Positions 1 through 11,211 are shown, numbered from the stretch's first letter. The stretch: DNA of 64,000 nucleotides from Cannabis sativa (GCF_029168945.1 NC_083604.1:73424211-73488210); one strand, 5' to 3'. Numbers and translations are program-made. Notes: generated by a model not told the origin, from the letters alone.

Positions 1-395
1 TAATATGAATAGGATATATTGTTTGACTTTTATATATTTGTTGTTGAGCTTAGATACATAGTGGTCCATATATAACAAATAAGTGTATTGTTACTAAATA
101 AAACATCGTGGTATGATATATTTTATTTAGATCTAATTAGACCACTAAGTAACGTTATTGGACCTAATTAATGAATAACAATTAATAGAAACAAAAGTTA
201 AATTACTCGAATTATAAGAAAATTGTCATTGTAGTTGGTACGATATAGTGGACCCAACCCTCTTCTATACTAACAACTGTTGGTTTTTATAGTTTATATC
301 TGAGTCGCAATAGAAGTGTAATTAGAAAACTTTTAGATTTAAAATAATTGTTGAATGTGATATGGACCATAAACCCTAGATCTTAGCATAATTAT
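1..395. other. AT-rich stretch, no gene seen
   Basis: No open frame with recognisable protein similarity, no RNA gene and no clear repeat boundary is visible here. It reads as ordinary AT-rich intergenic DNA left of a CACTA-like repeat block. Confidence 0.5.
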
Positions 396-830
396 CATTA
401 CAAAAAATGTTACTTTTGTTGGCTTATTTTTGCACCGGCAAATGTACTCCATACATACCGACATGCTTTTACCGGTGCAAAAATATGTCGGTAAAAGATG
501 TCAGTAATTCTCGGTTGATAAAAGACCTTTTGCTAATGCATTTTACCTTTGCGCTGGCAAAACTGGCTTTTACCGACGATAATAAGCGTCGGCAAAAAGT
601 ATACACCGAAATAAACAAAGTCCCGAATCCGCTAAAATTTAGCTAACAAAATCTTTGTTGGTGCATTAATGCCTCGATAAAAGTTTCGTGCCTTGTTAAC
701 TGTCTGGCGCAAAAGGTTTTACCAGTGACGGTTTGCGTCGGCAAAAACCTTCATGCTAATCAAGAATTAGGAGCGTATTACCTTTACCAGCACGTTAATG
801 CACCGGCAAAGGTTCACAGGTTTAGGGTTT
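396..830. mobile_element. CACTA-like subterminal repeat block
   Basis: A run of degenerate motifs on both strands, of the type TTTTACCGACG / CGTCGGCAAAA (for example near 440-500, 565-600, 715-750 and 790-815), follows a degenerate CACTACAAAAAA-like end (CATTACAAAAAATG near 396). Dense direct and inverted short subterminal repeats of this kind are typical of plant CACTA (En/Spm) elements and their MITE derivatives. No transposase is present and the right end was not located, so this is a non-autonomous or truncated copy. The short frame at 407-646 lies inside the repeats and is not a gene. Confidence 0.5.
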
Positions 831-1005
831 TAGAATTTTAAGGGTGAGTAAGAGATTTCAAAGTGTGTAAAAGTTTTAGAGTATCTTAAGAGTCATTTGT
901 ATGTTCTAAGTTTGTACTAGTGTTGTTCAATAAAAATAAAGTGTTGTAATTTTCTTACTCAATATTAAAGAAGTGGTTCAGTGTTTGATGAGGGTTATTT
1001 TAATA

Positions 1006-1273
1006 GGAAAATTTACATGGTATACTAACTTTTGCTATTTTTTTATAAAAATATTGCCAGACAATTTTTTTTACTGTATTTATTATAAGTTTTATACTGT
1101 AGTATACTGTGTTAAGTTTTCACTGGTGTTTTTTAGTTGTTCTACTGTTGTTTTGAGTTGTTTTGTTTTATGTTTTACTGGTATTTTATAAAAACACAGT
1201 ATTTTTGAAAACTTTTTGTGTGACAGTATTTTTGTAAAAGTTAATCCAAATTCCATTATTTTTGTAATTAACC
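1006..1273. mobile_element. Short TIR element of the GGGAAATTTACA family
   Basis: The left end GGAAAATTTACATGGTATAC resembles the ends of the larger elements at 12294 and 14401. The right end is an imperfect inverted match. The 8-bp sequence TTTTAATA flanks both sides (998-1005 and 1274-1281), consistent with a target duplication, although an AT-only 8-mer can recur by chance. The interior is T-rich with no coding content. Confidence 0.4.
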
Positions 1274-1281
1274 TTTTAATA

Positions 1282-2095
1282 TTTGGGTATTGCCATAAGG
1301 CCTAGTAAATGAAAGAAAGTTGATTGTGGTCCAATCATTCAAAAGATTAAAATGACATTATTGTTGGGCTAGTAAACCTTTGTCTGCTTCGCATGCAGAG
1401 CTATACCAAATTTTCTTTTTTTGCTGGAACGATATTAGATGTATTGAATGAGTATTTTAATGTTGCCTTATAAGCAAGGACAAAATTAAAAATAAAATAA
1501 AATTGAGGTGAGTATTATATATTTTGATATTATGTGGAGTCTTTAAAATTTTCACATTACATATAGTTGCTAAGTTTAATGATATTTTATTTTATTATTT
1601 TCAAAAAAGAAAATAAAATGAAACCATGGAGTTTTGAAGTTTTGACTTCTTTAAACTTTGAAAAGATGTTTATTGCTACATCAAATAATCTTACTTAACA
1701 TTATTTGACCAGAAAAAGTATTTTAATAAAACCCTAAAAAGTTCTATTTAGACATGAACTCTAAATAACTTAGAATCAGTCCTAATTTCAAGTTAGGCTA
1801 CTGCATGCCTAACCTAGGCTCCATGTAGCTTTACCATGCTCATAAGTTACATTTTTCTCTTTGGGAGTTAGTTTGTAAACCCAAAGTTTTTGGGGGTGTG
1901 AGTTTTAGAGAAGGAGCTAAGTGGAATTGTTTGAGACTTGGGCTATAAAAGCAAGGGGTGTTGGTACCCCTTTTTCCCAAGTTTTTTAATTATTCTACCC
2001 CAAACAAGTTTCTATCAAAAATACATAAATAAATAGTGGAACAAAACTTAAGTATATTTGGGCTCTTACTACTAAGCAGTATGTTCTTTAGATGA
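1282..2095. other. AT-rich intergenic DNA, nothing recognised
   Basis: No gene, RNA or bounded repeat was recognised between the short TIR element and the LINE remnant that hosts the Sirevirus. Confidence 0.4.
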
Positions 2096-2135
2096 AGTGG
2101 CTCATTAATCTGAAAAATTCAGGCTTTTGGGACTG

Positions 2136-2140
2136 ATATG
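2136..2140. repeat. Target-site duplication ATATG, left copy
   Basis: The 5-bp ATATG immediately left of the LTR at 2141 is repeated at 11212-11216 immediately right of the other LTR. Five bp is the standard length for Ty1/copia integration. Confidence 0.95.
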
Positions 2141-3348
2141 TGAAATTCCGTATTTTAATATTCCCAGTTTGATTATTTAATTAAGTGATTAATTAAATGC
2201 GGAATAATGAAACTGATACTGAAAACAGTTTTTCCGTAGTTACAGAATACAACTTTGTAACTCCAGAGAAACCCAGAAAAACAAACAGTGCATAAAAGTA
2301 AAAACACACAAGATTTTTGTACGTGGTTTCAACAATCTTTTCAGATTGTTACTAGTCCACGGGGCCACGCCCAGAGATAAGATTCATTAGATCGGTATCA
2401 AAAATACAAAGTAATTGACTTATGCATAAATAGACTCCCTCTTATTGTATGCCGCAAGCTTGATGTATTCCACCTACTAACCGAATCTTGGTAAAACTCC
2501 AAGAGCTCGAACTCCCTTCGATCACCTTGAAGAGTGCTTGAATCCTCCCGATTCAAGGCTTAAAGGCTATCTCCCGAAAGCCTATACAACCATCTCCCGA
2601 AGGTTGTGTGCTTGTATCATCCCGATGCAAGACTTCAAAAGCAATCTCCCGAAAGCTTGTAAATACCTTCTCCCGAAGGTGCACTGATGTTCTTCTTCGT
2701 TGTAGACTTGAATACAGACTCAAGACAATACAAACAACAAATAAACAGAGTAAGAGTAGAACAACTCTTCTCTACAAAACAAAGACACTCTTTTCTTATG
2801 ATATGAAAGTGAATAAAAGAGTTAACATAACAAAGACACTCTTTTCTTAAGATATGAATATAATTCTAAGTGTGTGAAAAAGATACAAAACCTAGCAGCT
2901 ATAAGATGTATTTATAATGAATATACATCTCATAGACAGCTTACATTCGGTCTGAACAAGACCTCAACCCACTAGAAACTTCCTTAAAATAATTCTTCAA
3001 TCAGTCCAGGAATTTCCGTTTCTGTACCTACAGAATCGTGGGCAGTAACTACAACTTTCCTTTTATAGAAAAGGAAAGTTTAGCTCCGGTTTTCTCTTCA
3101 AAAAACCTGATCTTAGAAAATGGGAAACTCAACACAAGATCAGAATAACAGCTGGTTAGCAAAGAATCAACGTGTAATCAAAACTTACCATTTTTACCTC
3201 AATTTCCATAAATAGGAAAGCTAGTCAACTTTCCTTCCAAGTTTAGATTTACACAAATATGGAAACCATATCAATAAATGCCAGCCGAAATATACAAAGA
3301 ATAATAAAATATTTTTGTCAATTAAATATGCTAAAAATGGAATTAACA
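2141..3348 (-). repeat. 3' LTR of the Sirevirus (element orientation)
   Basis: It is 1208 bp, the same length as its partner at 10004-11211. By eye they differ at about 15 sites, all transitions. The middle (about 2540-2690) holds six spaced copies of a TCCCGA core, several as ATCTCCCGAA, beside short inverted words. The partner LTR has the same array and a decayed relative near 39060-39095 keeps traces of it. Confidence 0.95.
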
Positions 3349-3360
3349 ATCTCCCCCTTT
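3349..3360 (-). other. Polypurine tract of the Sirevirus
   Basis: On the coding (minus) strand this reads AAAGGGGGAGAT and directly abuts the 3' LTR. This is the expected primer for plus-strand DNA synthesis. Confidence 0.9.
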
Positions 3361-3589
3361 GGCACTTTGATTGACAAAACATTTTATTATGAGAAAACCT
3401 GCATCAAGTGTTAGAAACCAAAGCAAATAGCTTTTTAAAGATTAAAGAGTATAGAAAATACTCCCCCTGCATGAAAGCTCTCTAACACATAAAACAAATA
3501 ACTTTTTTTGGACGGAAAAGCTTGCAAACCGAAAACACAGCAACTTTTTCAACGGAAAAGTGCACAAACCACAAACAAGACAACTCCTC

Positions 3590-4716
3590 CTAAAAACAAG
3601 GATCCAGAGTTGTAACACAAAATCCAAAAAAAATAAGTACTACTCCCCCTTTTTGTCTATCAAGGAGCCAAAGATGACAAAAAAACATGAACAAAGCCAA
3701 ATCAATTTTAGCACCAATTGAAACTTTATACAAAAAGAAAGCAAGTTCATTTGGAACATTTACCAGATTGGAGCAAGGAAACCAATTGGATAGGGCAAAC
3801 CTCATGAGAGCAGCATGTTGATAGGTGAGTTGAGACATATGCATGGTGTCGGAGAGTTCAATTTCATTATCACCAGAGAGATAACCGAACACCTTTTGAC
3901 AATCAAACTCCACATCAGTTGGCTCAATTCCCATAGGCAAATTGAGAGCCTCAGCAACATCCTTCACAGTAAAGGAATACCAGTGTCCTCAGAGGGCCTC
4001 TTTCTTTTCTGTGGAAGAACAGGATTTGGAGAGACAATGGGCCTTTTTCCTTTGTCCTTCTTTGGAACAGCAGGAGGGACTGGAACAGGTTCTGTAGTGA
4101 CAGGCTCAGTTTCTGGTTCTTCACTCTCGGATCCAGAATCATCAACAGCAGGAAGATCTTTGGGCACAAATTCTTCACTTGAATCGGACAAGCCCTCTGA
4201 ATCATGATCCTCCTCACTTTCTTCTGGTTCAGAATCCGAGGAAGAGACCGAAGGGGGATTCTCCTTGAGATTTTTGGCCTTTGAAGATGAAGAAACCACC
4301 TTTTTCCCTTTGGATGCAATTTTAGGTTTAACCAATTCAGGTTTTTTAGGAGTGGCAACCTTGGACCTTGTTCGAGAACTCACCGTGGGCAAGGTCACCA
4401 AAGTTTGGTCGACATTAGGAGCACCATTCGAAGAAGAGGACTTCGACAAAGTGTGATCGGATGAATGGAATTCATCATGATCACCCAACCCAGGTGTTGA
4501 AGAAGCAATAGGAGAGGCACCAACAAGAGGAGAAGAAAAATTTGCCACTGATTTTCGAGCTTGGGTCTTCGATTTCTTGGCAGACTTCGTCGGAGCAGAA
4601 GACGAACCAGAAGCTCAGGTTGCTGGTGCAGGCGACGCAGGCGGGGTGATCGGAGAAGCAGAGGCAGAGCCACGAGAGGGCTTCTTGGACGGTTGGGCAT
4701 TCTTAGTTTTGGCCAT
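3590..4716 (-). pseudogene. Broken extra ORF between pol and the 3' LTR (Sirevirus env-like position)
   Basis: An ATG at 4716 opens a Ser/Pro/Ala/Lys-rich frame that meets an in-frame TGA at about codon 34. The same frame then continues for 194 codons to a stop at 3964. This part is rich in Ser, Lys and acidic runs (for example SDSEPEESEEDHDSEG). A second frame (3967-3590, 125 codons) overlaps that stop by a few bases and continues toward the polypurine tract. Many Sireviruses carry an additional ORF here, sometimes called env-like. I see no convincing signal peptide or membrane anchor, and the frame is interrupted. The function is unknown and this copy is probably not translated into one protein. 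Confidence 0.6.
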
Positions 4717-6174
4717 TTTCCTTTGAAAACCCTAGAACACAAGCACTCTTACACTTTGAAAAAAGTTAGACCTTTGAGAAAAAAAAATGAAAAGAGAAGA
4801 GAGTGGTGATCGTGGGTGAATGGGTGGTTGAACATATATAGCATTTCAATTTTAATTACCCAATAAAAAAGAAAATGGAAAAAGGAAAGTAACTTACTTA
4901 CCTTAATCACCACGTGGGGAGAGGAAAAAAGGAAACCGAAAAAGGTTTTTCAAAATTTGGTCAATGTTTCCTTAAATGGAAAAAGGAAACCAAAAATCCC
5001 CACAAAATCTAAGAATTTAAAAACCCTTACCAAAACCGAAATTGCCCCCAAAAAGGAAACAAAAAATAATTAATTATTTAAGTACAAGTTTCCTATACAC
5101 ACCAAAAAGACCAAATCTCCACAAATAAAGGAAACATTCTAAATAAATAAATACAATTAAAACATGTTTCCATAAAATGAAAAAAATAAAAGAAAATAAA
5201 TTTACAAGGATTCGAAAAATATGCCCCCCTTTTTCTTTTATTTTTTCAAAAAATGCCCCCCAAAGAAAAATTGCAAATAATGAACAAGAGAACACACAAA
5301 GACACAAAAAGCACTAATCACCAGTTAAGAGCGAAAAATTGTGTCTAAGAACATAATGAAACATAACAAAAAATAACAAGAATTTTTAACAAAGCTCACT
5401 TGACAACTCGATCACAAACCCTTTTTTTTTTTTTGATTAAAAGACAGAAAAATAAAATAACCTTGATATTTTTGCAACTAGAATTCACAATGTCCATTTG
5501 TCTTTGTCCCTGATGAAAAAATCAAACTCATAAGAATAATCAGAAATTATTTTATCAAACTAATGAAGTAATAGAATGAGGTCATACTGGTTCACAGGAA
5601 AAATTGACTCCGTCACCAAGAATATTAAAGCACATCAAACAGTATGTAACAACTTTATAACACTATTTTCGAGAATAAACAATTTTTACCACAAACTGTA
5701 TCAAGCATTAGTGTGTGAAAGTGTAAGCAGGGAACATTGCCCAATTTGTCAAAAAGACTTTTTCTGATCAAATGTACCCATAGGAGACGCTGTCACACTA
5801 CCTCAATGGTAGCCCTTTTCAATGGTAGCCTATCTTCTACATAACTCCTAATTACATAGTTCCAACTTACTCAGAGATGGCTTTCACACATTGAGATAGG
5901 TAGCTCTATTCATCCAATGGAGCTTGAACTCACAGTTTTTGAACAACATTATTCGAAAATGGTAGCTTACATGACACTGTTTGATGAACCTGAATATTCC
6001 TGTGAGGAGTGAACAATTTTCCTGACAAACCTGTATGACATCATAATATTACAACATTAGCAATAAAATAATGACTGAAATTCTTATAAGGTTGAAATTT
6101 TCTTCTAGGACAAAGACAAGACATTATGAACTCTAAGACAACTCAAGTATCAAGGATTATGAAAAACAAAAGCA
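4717..6174 (-). other. Non-coding spacer of the Sirevirus between pol and the extra ORF
   Basis: This is an A/T-rich, frequently stopped stretch inside the element. No protein similarity was recognised. Long non-coding regions before the 3' LTR are usual in this lineage. Confidence 0.6.
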
Positions 6175-9100
6175 TTAAACAGTACAAACCCCTAAGGATT
6201 TCCTTAGAGAAATAAATCGGATCGAGTCAAGAGCTTTAGTAAAAATATATGCAATTTGTTTGCTAGTTTCAACATATTCTAAGACAAGAATTTTATTTTC
6301 CACAAGCTCTCTAATAAAGTGATGATGAATTTCTATGTGCTTTGTGCGAGAGTGTTGAACAAGATTCTTAGAAATGTTTATAGCATTAGTGTTATCACAA
6401 AAGATGGTTAAAGTTTTCAAATCAAACCCATAATCAGCCATCATTTGTTTCATCCATAACAACTGGGTACAACAACTACCCGCCGCAATGTACTCAGCCT
6501 CAGCTGTGGACAGAGAGATTGAGTTTTGCTTCTTGCTATGCCATGAAACCAGATTGTTTCCAAGATAGAAACATCCACCATTAGTACTTTTTCTATCATC
6601 TGCATTACCTGCCCAATCAGCATCACTAAAGCAAACAAGGTTAGAATTAGTGTCTTTTGAAAACCAAATCCCAAAATCAATAGTGCTATTTACATAGCGA
6701 ATGATTCTTTTCACAGCAGAAAGATGGGATTCCATGGAATTTGCCTGATATTGTGCACAAACACCAACACTATAACAAATGTCAGGACGACTAGCAGTAA
6801 GATAAAGCAAACTACCTATCATACTTCGATACAAAGTTTGATCTACCTTTACTCCTTGTTCATCTTTGCTTAATTTCAAAGTTGTGCTCATGGGAGTGTT
6901 GGTATGTTTCGCTTTCTCAAGACCAAACTTTTTCACCAAATTCTTTGCATACTTGCTTTGAGTGACAAAAGTTCCCTCATCTGATTGCTTCACTTGAAGA
7001 CCGAGAAAATAAGTGAGTTCACCTACCATACTCATTTCGAACTCCTTTTGCATTTGGGAAACAAAAACCTGCACTTCAGAGTTAGAAGTAGTTCCAAAAA
7101 CAAGATCATCAACATATGAAAAAATAATATCAAATTGAATGTGTGTGATGAACTGTGTTTTTATAATATTTCCTTTTCTATAACCATGAGAGTGTAAAAA
7201 CTCAGATAGACGCTCATACCAAGCACGGGGTGCTTGTTTCAAGCCATACAAAGCCTTGTCTAAAACATGATCAAGAAGGTGGGAATCCTTAATCGCTCCA
7301 TTTTGTTGTGGGATTTTAGGAGCAGAAAGATTATGAAAAATACCATAAGATTTACAGAATTTACCATACACAGTATTTTCAAAATCTTTTCCATGATTAC
7401 TCTTACCACGAACTATCTTACCAATGTTGCAATCTTTTTGAACTTTTAATTTTGAGCAAAGATACTTAAAAACATCAAAAGTATCAATGTTTTCTCTAAA
7501 AAATTCTACCCATGAAAACCAAGAGAAATCATCAACACACATAAAAATATACCTCTTACCATTCAAGCTTTCAACCTGGATTGGACCTATTAAGTCCATA
7601 TGTAGGAGTTCGAGAACTCTGGAAGTATTCACATCAGAAACACTCTTATGAGAAATTTTCAGTTGCTTACCAAGCAGACATGGTCCACATTTTCCCAAAG
7701 ACTCCTTACCTAATTTAGGTAATCCTCGAACAATTCCTGCATTAGACAATCTCTTCAGATTTTTAAAATGAATATGACAAAGTTTTTCATGCCATAAATC
7801 GGTGGTGTTATCAATAACAGAATGACAAGTAGCATAGGTAGTGATGGTGTAACAGTTATCATTAGATCTGAACCCTTGCAAGACAATTTCATCAAGAATA
7901 TTATACACATAACAATTATTACTATGAAAGCTCACAGTATAATCCTGATCACAAATTTGACTAATGCTAAGAAGATTAGCTTTTAGTCCATCAACCAACA
8001 TGACATTCTTCAGTTTAGGAAGCCCTTCGAAATTGAGGGTTCCTATCCCTATGACTTTTCCAACAAGAGCATTACCAAAAGTAACTTCTTCACACTGCAT
8101 TGGTCTAATGTTCTCAAGAAATTCTTTTTCACCTGTCATGTGTCTAGAACAACCACTATCAAAATACCACATGTTAGAAGCTGCAGTTTTAAAACAAGTA
8201 GAACCTACCAAGCATTTATTTTTGACAACCCATTTTTGTTTTTGTAAAACATGTTTATTTCCAATGTAATTAGATTTAAACATGTTATGCATGGTTATGC
8301 ATTTAGGTCGAATGTCACCTTTTACTCCACAAAAATGGCAAATAGGAATGAAACGTCTTCCAGTCCCTTTGAAATTGTCAAACTTACCGTGCTGCTTCTT
8401 TTCTATAACAGCAGAGTGCTTTGCTGTAGAGACAGAAACCTGCGAGGTAGAAACAGTTCTTCCAGAAACAAAACTATTAGTAGTATTAGAAACAGGTTGA
8501 TTTGGAACATAACCCAGCTCAGCATGATTGGTTTGGCCAGATTTTTGAATTTTTTCAAAGATGGTGGAACCTGGATTTAGCATTTTAACATTCTTTTTAA
8601 TGTTATCAATTTCCTTGGTTAAAGAAATAATCTTTGACTCTTTTAAAGACAATTCAGATTCACAACATTTGAGTTTATCTTCCAACTCATTAATGTTGTT
8701 ACACAAAATTTTATTATCTTTAACCAGGGAGCGATTTTCAGCACAAGTTTCCAACCACTTACCAAACATTACCTTGTAGGATTCAACCATGGAATCCTCA
8801 TCAATTTCTGACTCATCTGATTCGGATCTGGATTCTTCCTTGTTGTCATTGATCAGGATATTGTTCAAGCAAATGCTCTTTCCTTTTTCCTGCAAAGTTC
8901 TTGACAAAACACTTGTTAGGACAACTTTTTCTTTTTCATCCTCACTACTCTCAGAATCATCACTCCAGGTAACATTCAATCCCTTTTTATTTTTCTTTAT
9001 GGTATTGGCACATTCAGATTGAATATGACCATACCCTTCACACTCTCTGCAAGGAATACTTTTGTTAGATGAAAAAGGTTTAGAGGGATTGTTACTTGAA

Positions 9101-9939
9101 ATGTTACCATTTGAGTTCTTTGAAAAGTTCATTTTATTTCCAACAGATTTCATGTATCTTTGGAAATTTTTTGCTAACAAGGCCATTTCATCATCATTTT
9201 CATCATCAGAAACAATAATTTCAGAATCATTGAAAGCATTACCTTTGATTTTCTCATTCGAGAAACTTTGCTTACTCTTTTTCTTGATCTGTTGATTCAA
9301 CTCAAAAGTTCTTAAAGATCCCATGAGTTCCTCAACCTTCATTTTGCCAAAATCTTTTGCCTCTTCCATTGCAAGCAATTTTGTATCAAACCTGTCAGGA
9401 AGAACTCGAACAATTTTTCGAACCAAGACAGATTCATCTAATTTTTCTCCCAAGGCAAAGAACTCATTAGAAATATCAGATAATCTTTCATAAAAATCAT
9501 TTAAAGTTTCAGTATCTGACATTCTCAAGTCATCAAATCTAGTTTGCAACATGGTAAATCGTGATCTCTTTACATCAGGAGTACCTTCAAATTGAATTTG
9601 AAGGATTTCCCATGCTTCCTTTGCAGATTCACAAGATGAGATTAATTTAATAAAGCCTTCACCAACACCATTAAAAATAGCATGTAAAGCCTTATTATTA
9701 TAACCAGACAATTTTTCATCTTCAGTGGTCCAACTGAGTTCAGATTTTACCTGAGTATTACCTTTTTCATCATTTTCAGTAGGTTGAGACCAACCTGTAA
9801 GAATAGCTCTCCATGCCTTCTCATCTTGCGATTTGATGAATGCTCTCATTCTGACCTTCCAATAAGGATAATTCGACTCATTCAATAGAGGAGGTCTAGA
9901 GATAGAACTTCCTTCTGCAAACAAGGACATCTCACACAA
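6175..9939 (-). CDS. Sirevirus Gag-Pol polyprotein with internal deletion (defective)
   Basis: This is a 1254-codon uninterrupted frame. Residues about 1-240 are a UBN2-type Gag. A CCHC knuckle follows at 297-310 (CRECEGYGHIQSEC). A second knuckle-like motif at 534-547 has Asp where the zinc-binding His is expected. The aspartic protease motif DSG is at 594-596. The integrase zinc region uses H717, H722, C751 and C754, and its first catalytic Asp is D782. The second acidic position is Asn848. The frame then jumps, around residues 881-890, from the integrase core straight into the RT motif KALYGLKQAP, removing the integrase Glu, the integrase C-terminus and the N-terminal RT. RT YVDD (942-945) and a full-length RNase H follow. 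Met4 could be the real start. The deletion keeps frame, so mobility would need proteins supplied in trans. Confidence 0.9.
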   Translation of the reverse strand: MCEMSLFAEGSSISRPPLLNESNYPYWKVRMRAFIKSQDEKAWRAILTGWSQPTENDEKGNTQVKSELSWTTEDEKLSGYNNKALHAIFNGVGEGFIKLISSCESAKEAWEILQIQFEGTPDVKRSRFTMLQTRFDDLRMSDTETLNDFYERLSDISNEFFALGEKLDESVLVRKIVRVLPDRFDTKLLAMEEAKDFGKMKVEELMGSLRTFELNQQIKKKSKQSFSNEKIKGNAFNDSEIIVSDDENDDEMALLAKNFQRYMKSVGNKMNFSKNSNGNISSNNPSKPFSSNKSIPCRECEGYGHIQSECANTIKKNKKGLNVTWSDDSESSEDEKEKVVLTSVLSRTLQEKGKSICLNNILINDNKEESRSESDESEIDEDSMVESYKVMFGKWLETCAENRSLVKDNKILCNNINELEDKLKCCESELSLKESKIISLTKEIDNIKKNVKMLNPGSTIFEKIQKSGQTNHAELGYVPNQPVSNTTNSFVSGRTVSTSQVSVSTAKHSAVIEKKQHGKFDNFKGTGRRFIPICHFCGVKGDIRPKCITMHNMFKSNYIGNKHVLQKQKWVVKNKCLVGSTCFKTAASNMWYFDSGCSRHMTGEKEFLENIRPMQCEEVTFGNALVGKVIGIGTLNFEGLPKLKNVMLVDGLKANLLSISQICDQDYTVSFHSNNCYVYNILDEIVLQGFRSNDNCYTITTYATCHSVIDNTTDLWHEKLCHIHFKNLKRLSNAGIVRGLPKLGKESLGKCGPCLLGKQLKISHKSVSDVNTSRVLELLHMDLIGPIQVESLNGKRYIFMCVDDFSWFSWVEFFRENIDTFDVFKYLCSKLKVQKDCNIGKIVRGKSNHGKDFENTVYGKFCKSYGIFHNLSAPKIPQQNGAIKDSHLLDHVLDKALYGLKQAPRAWYERLSEFLHSHGYRKGNIIKTQFITHIQFDIIFSYVDDLVFGTTSNSEVQVFVSQMQKEFEMSMVGELTYFLGLQVKQSDEGTFVTQSKYAKNLVKKFGLEKAKHTNTPMSTTLKLSKDEQGVKVDQTLYRSMIGSLLYLTASRPDICYSVGVCAQYQANSMESHLSAVKRIIRYVNSTIDFGIWFSKDTNSNLVCFSDADWAGNADDRKSTNGGCFYLGNNLVSWHSKKQNSISLSTAEAEYIAAGSCCTQLLWMKQMMADYGFDLKTLTIFCDNTNAINISKNLVQHSRTKHIEIHHHFIRELVENKILVLEYVETSKQIAYIFTKALDSIRFISLRKSLGVCTV

Positions 9940-9989
9940 AACAAGTTAAACGGAATAACCTCAAGATCTCACTAAGAATTTAGTGACTT

Positions 9990-10001
9990 GCTCTGATACC
10001 A
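9990..10001 (-). other. Primer-binding site (initiator tRNA-Met)
   Basis: On the minus strand it reads TGGTATCAGAGC, two bases inside the 5' LTR. It is complementary to the 3' end of plant initiator tRNA-Met, the classic copia primer. Confidence 0.95.
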
Positions 10002-10003
10002 AT

Positions 10004-11211
10004 TGAAATTCCGTATTTTAATATTCCCAGTTTGATTATTTAATTAAGTGATTAATTAAATGCGGAATAATGAAACTGGTACTGAAAACAGTTTTTCCGT
10101 AGTTACAGAATACAACTCTGTAACTCCAGAGAAACCCAGAAAAACAAACAGTGCATAAAAGTAAAAACACACAAGATTTTTGTACGTGGTTTCAACAATC
10201 CTTTCAGATTGTTACTAGTCCACGGGGCCACGCCCAGAGATAAGATTCATTAGATCGGTATCAAAAATACAAAGTAATTGACTTATGCATAAATAGACTC
10301 CCTCTTATTGTATGCCGCAAGCTTGATGTATTCCACCTACTAACCGAATCTTGATAAAACTCCAAGAGCTCGAACTCCCTTCGATCACCTTGAAGAGTGC
10401 TTGAATCCTCCCGATTCAAGGCTTAAAGGCTATCTCCCGAAAGCCTATACAACCATCTCCCGAAGGTTGTGTGCTTGTATCATCCCGATGCAAGACTTCA
10501 AAAGCGATCTCCCGAAAGCTTGTAAATACCTTCTCCCGAAGGTGCACTGATGTTCTTCTTCGTTGTAGACTTGAATACAGACTCAAGACAATACAAACAA
10601 CAAATAAACAGAGTAAGAGTAGAACAACTCTTCTCTACAAAACAAAGACACTCTTTTCTTATGATATGAAAGTGAATAAAAGAGTTAACATAACAAAGAC
10701 ACTCTTTCTTTAAGATATGAATATAATTCTAAGTGTGTGAAAGAGATACAAAACCTAGCAGCTATAAGATGTATTTATAATGAATATACATCTCATAGAC
10801 AGCTTACATTCGGTCTGAACAAGACCTCAACCCACTAGAAACTTCCCTAAAATAATTCTTCAATCAGTCCAGGAATTTTCGTTTCTGTACCTACAGAATC
10901 GTGGGCAGTAACTACAACTTTCCTTTTATAGAAAAGGAAAGTTTAGCTCCGGTTTTCTCTTCAAGAAACCTGATCTTAGAAAATGGGAAACTCAACACAA
11001 GATCAGAATAACAGCTGATTAGCAAAGAATCAATGTGTAATCAAAACTTACCATTTTTACCTCAATTTCCATAAATAGGAAAGCTAGTCAACTTTCCTTC
11101 CAAGTTTAGATTTACACAAATATGGAAACCATATCAATAAATGTCAGCCGAAATATACAAAGAATAATAAAATATTTTTGTCAATTAAATATGCCAAAAA
11201 TGGAATTAACA
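10004..11211 (-). repeat. 5' LTR of the Sirevirus (element orientation)
   Basis: It is 1208 bp and pairs with 2141-3348. In element orientation it should hold the promoter. A clear single TATA box was not assigned. The TCCCGA-core repeat array lies at about 10405-10550. Confidence 0.95.

Larger units (their letters stand above)
2141..11211 (-). mobile_element. Sirevirus (SIRE/Maximus-type Ty1/copia) LTR retrotransposon, internally deleted
   Basis: This element is complete in outline. It has two 1208-bp LTRs (2141-3348 and 10004-11211) that begin TG and end CA with inverted ends TGAAATTCC / GGAATTAACA, flanked by an ATATG duplication. A primer-binding site for initiator tRNA-Met lies beside the right LTR and a polypurine tract beside the left, so transcription runs right to left. 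Coding order is gag, protease, integrase, reverse transcriptase, RNase H, which is the copia order. A long spacer and an extra Ser/Glu-rich ORF follow, as in Sireviruses. The pol part has lost the integrase C-terminus and the RT N-terminus, so the copy cannot transpose on its own. By eye the LTRs differ at about 15 of 1208 sites, implying a recent insertion. It sits inside an older LINE tail. Confidence 0.95.

Noticed and set aside
407..646. A 79-codon plus-strand frame
   Set aside because: It lies entirely in CACTA-like subterminal repeats and its sequence follows the repeat words.
973..1191. A 72-codon hydrophobic frame
   Set aside because: It falls in T-rich DNA that makes Phe/Leu/Cys-rich chance frames, and it overlaps a short transposon end.
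2608..2850. Frames repeated in both LTRs (also 10471-10713)
   Set aside because: They are the same LTR sequence read twice, with no coding similarity. The repeat explains the conservation.
7267..9295. Several plus-strand frames of 60-109 codons opposite gag-pol
   Set aside because: They are antisense shadows of the retrotransposon polyprotein.
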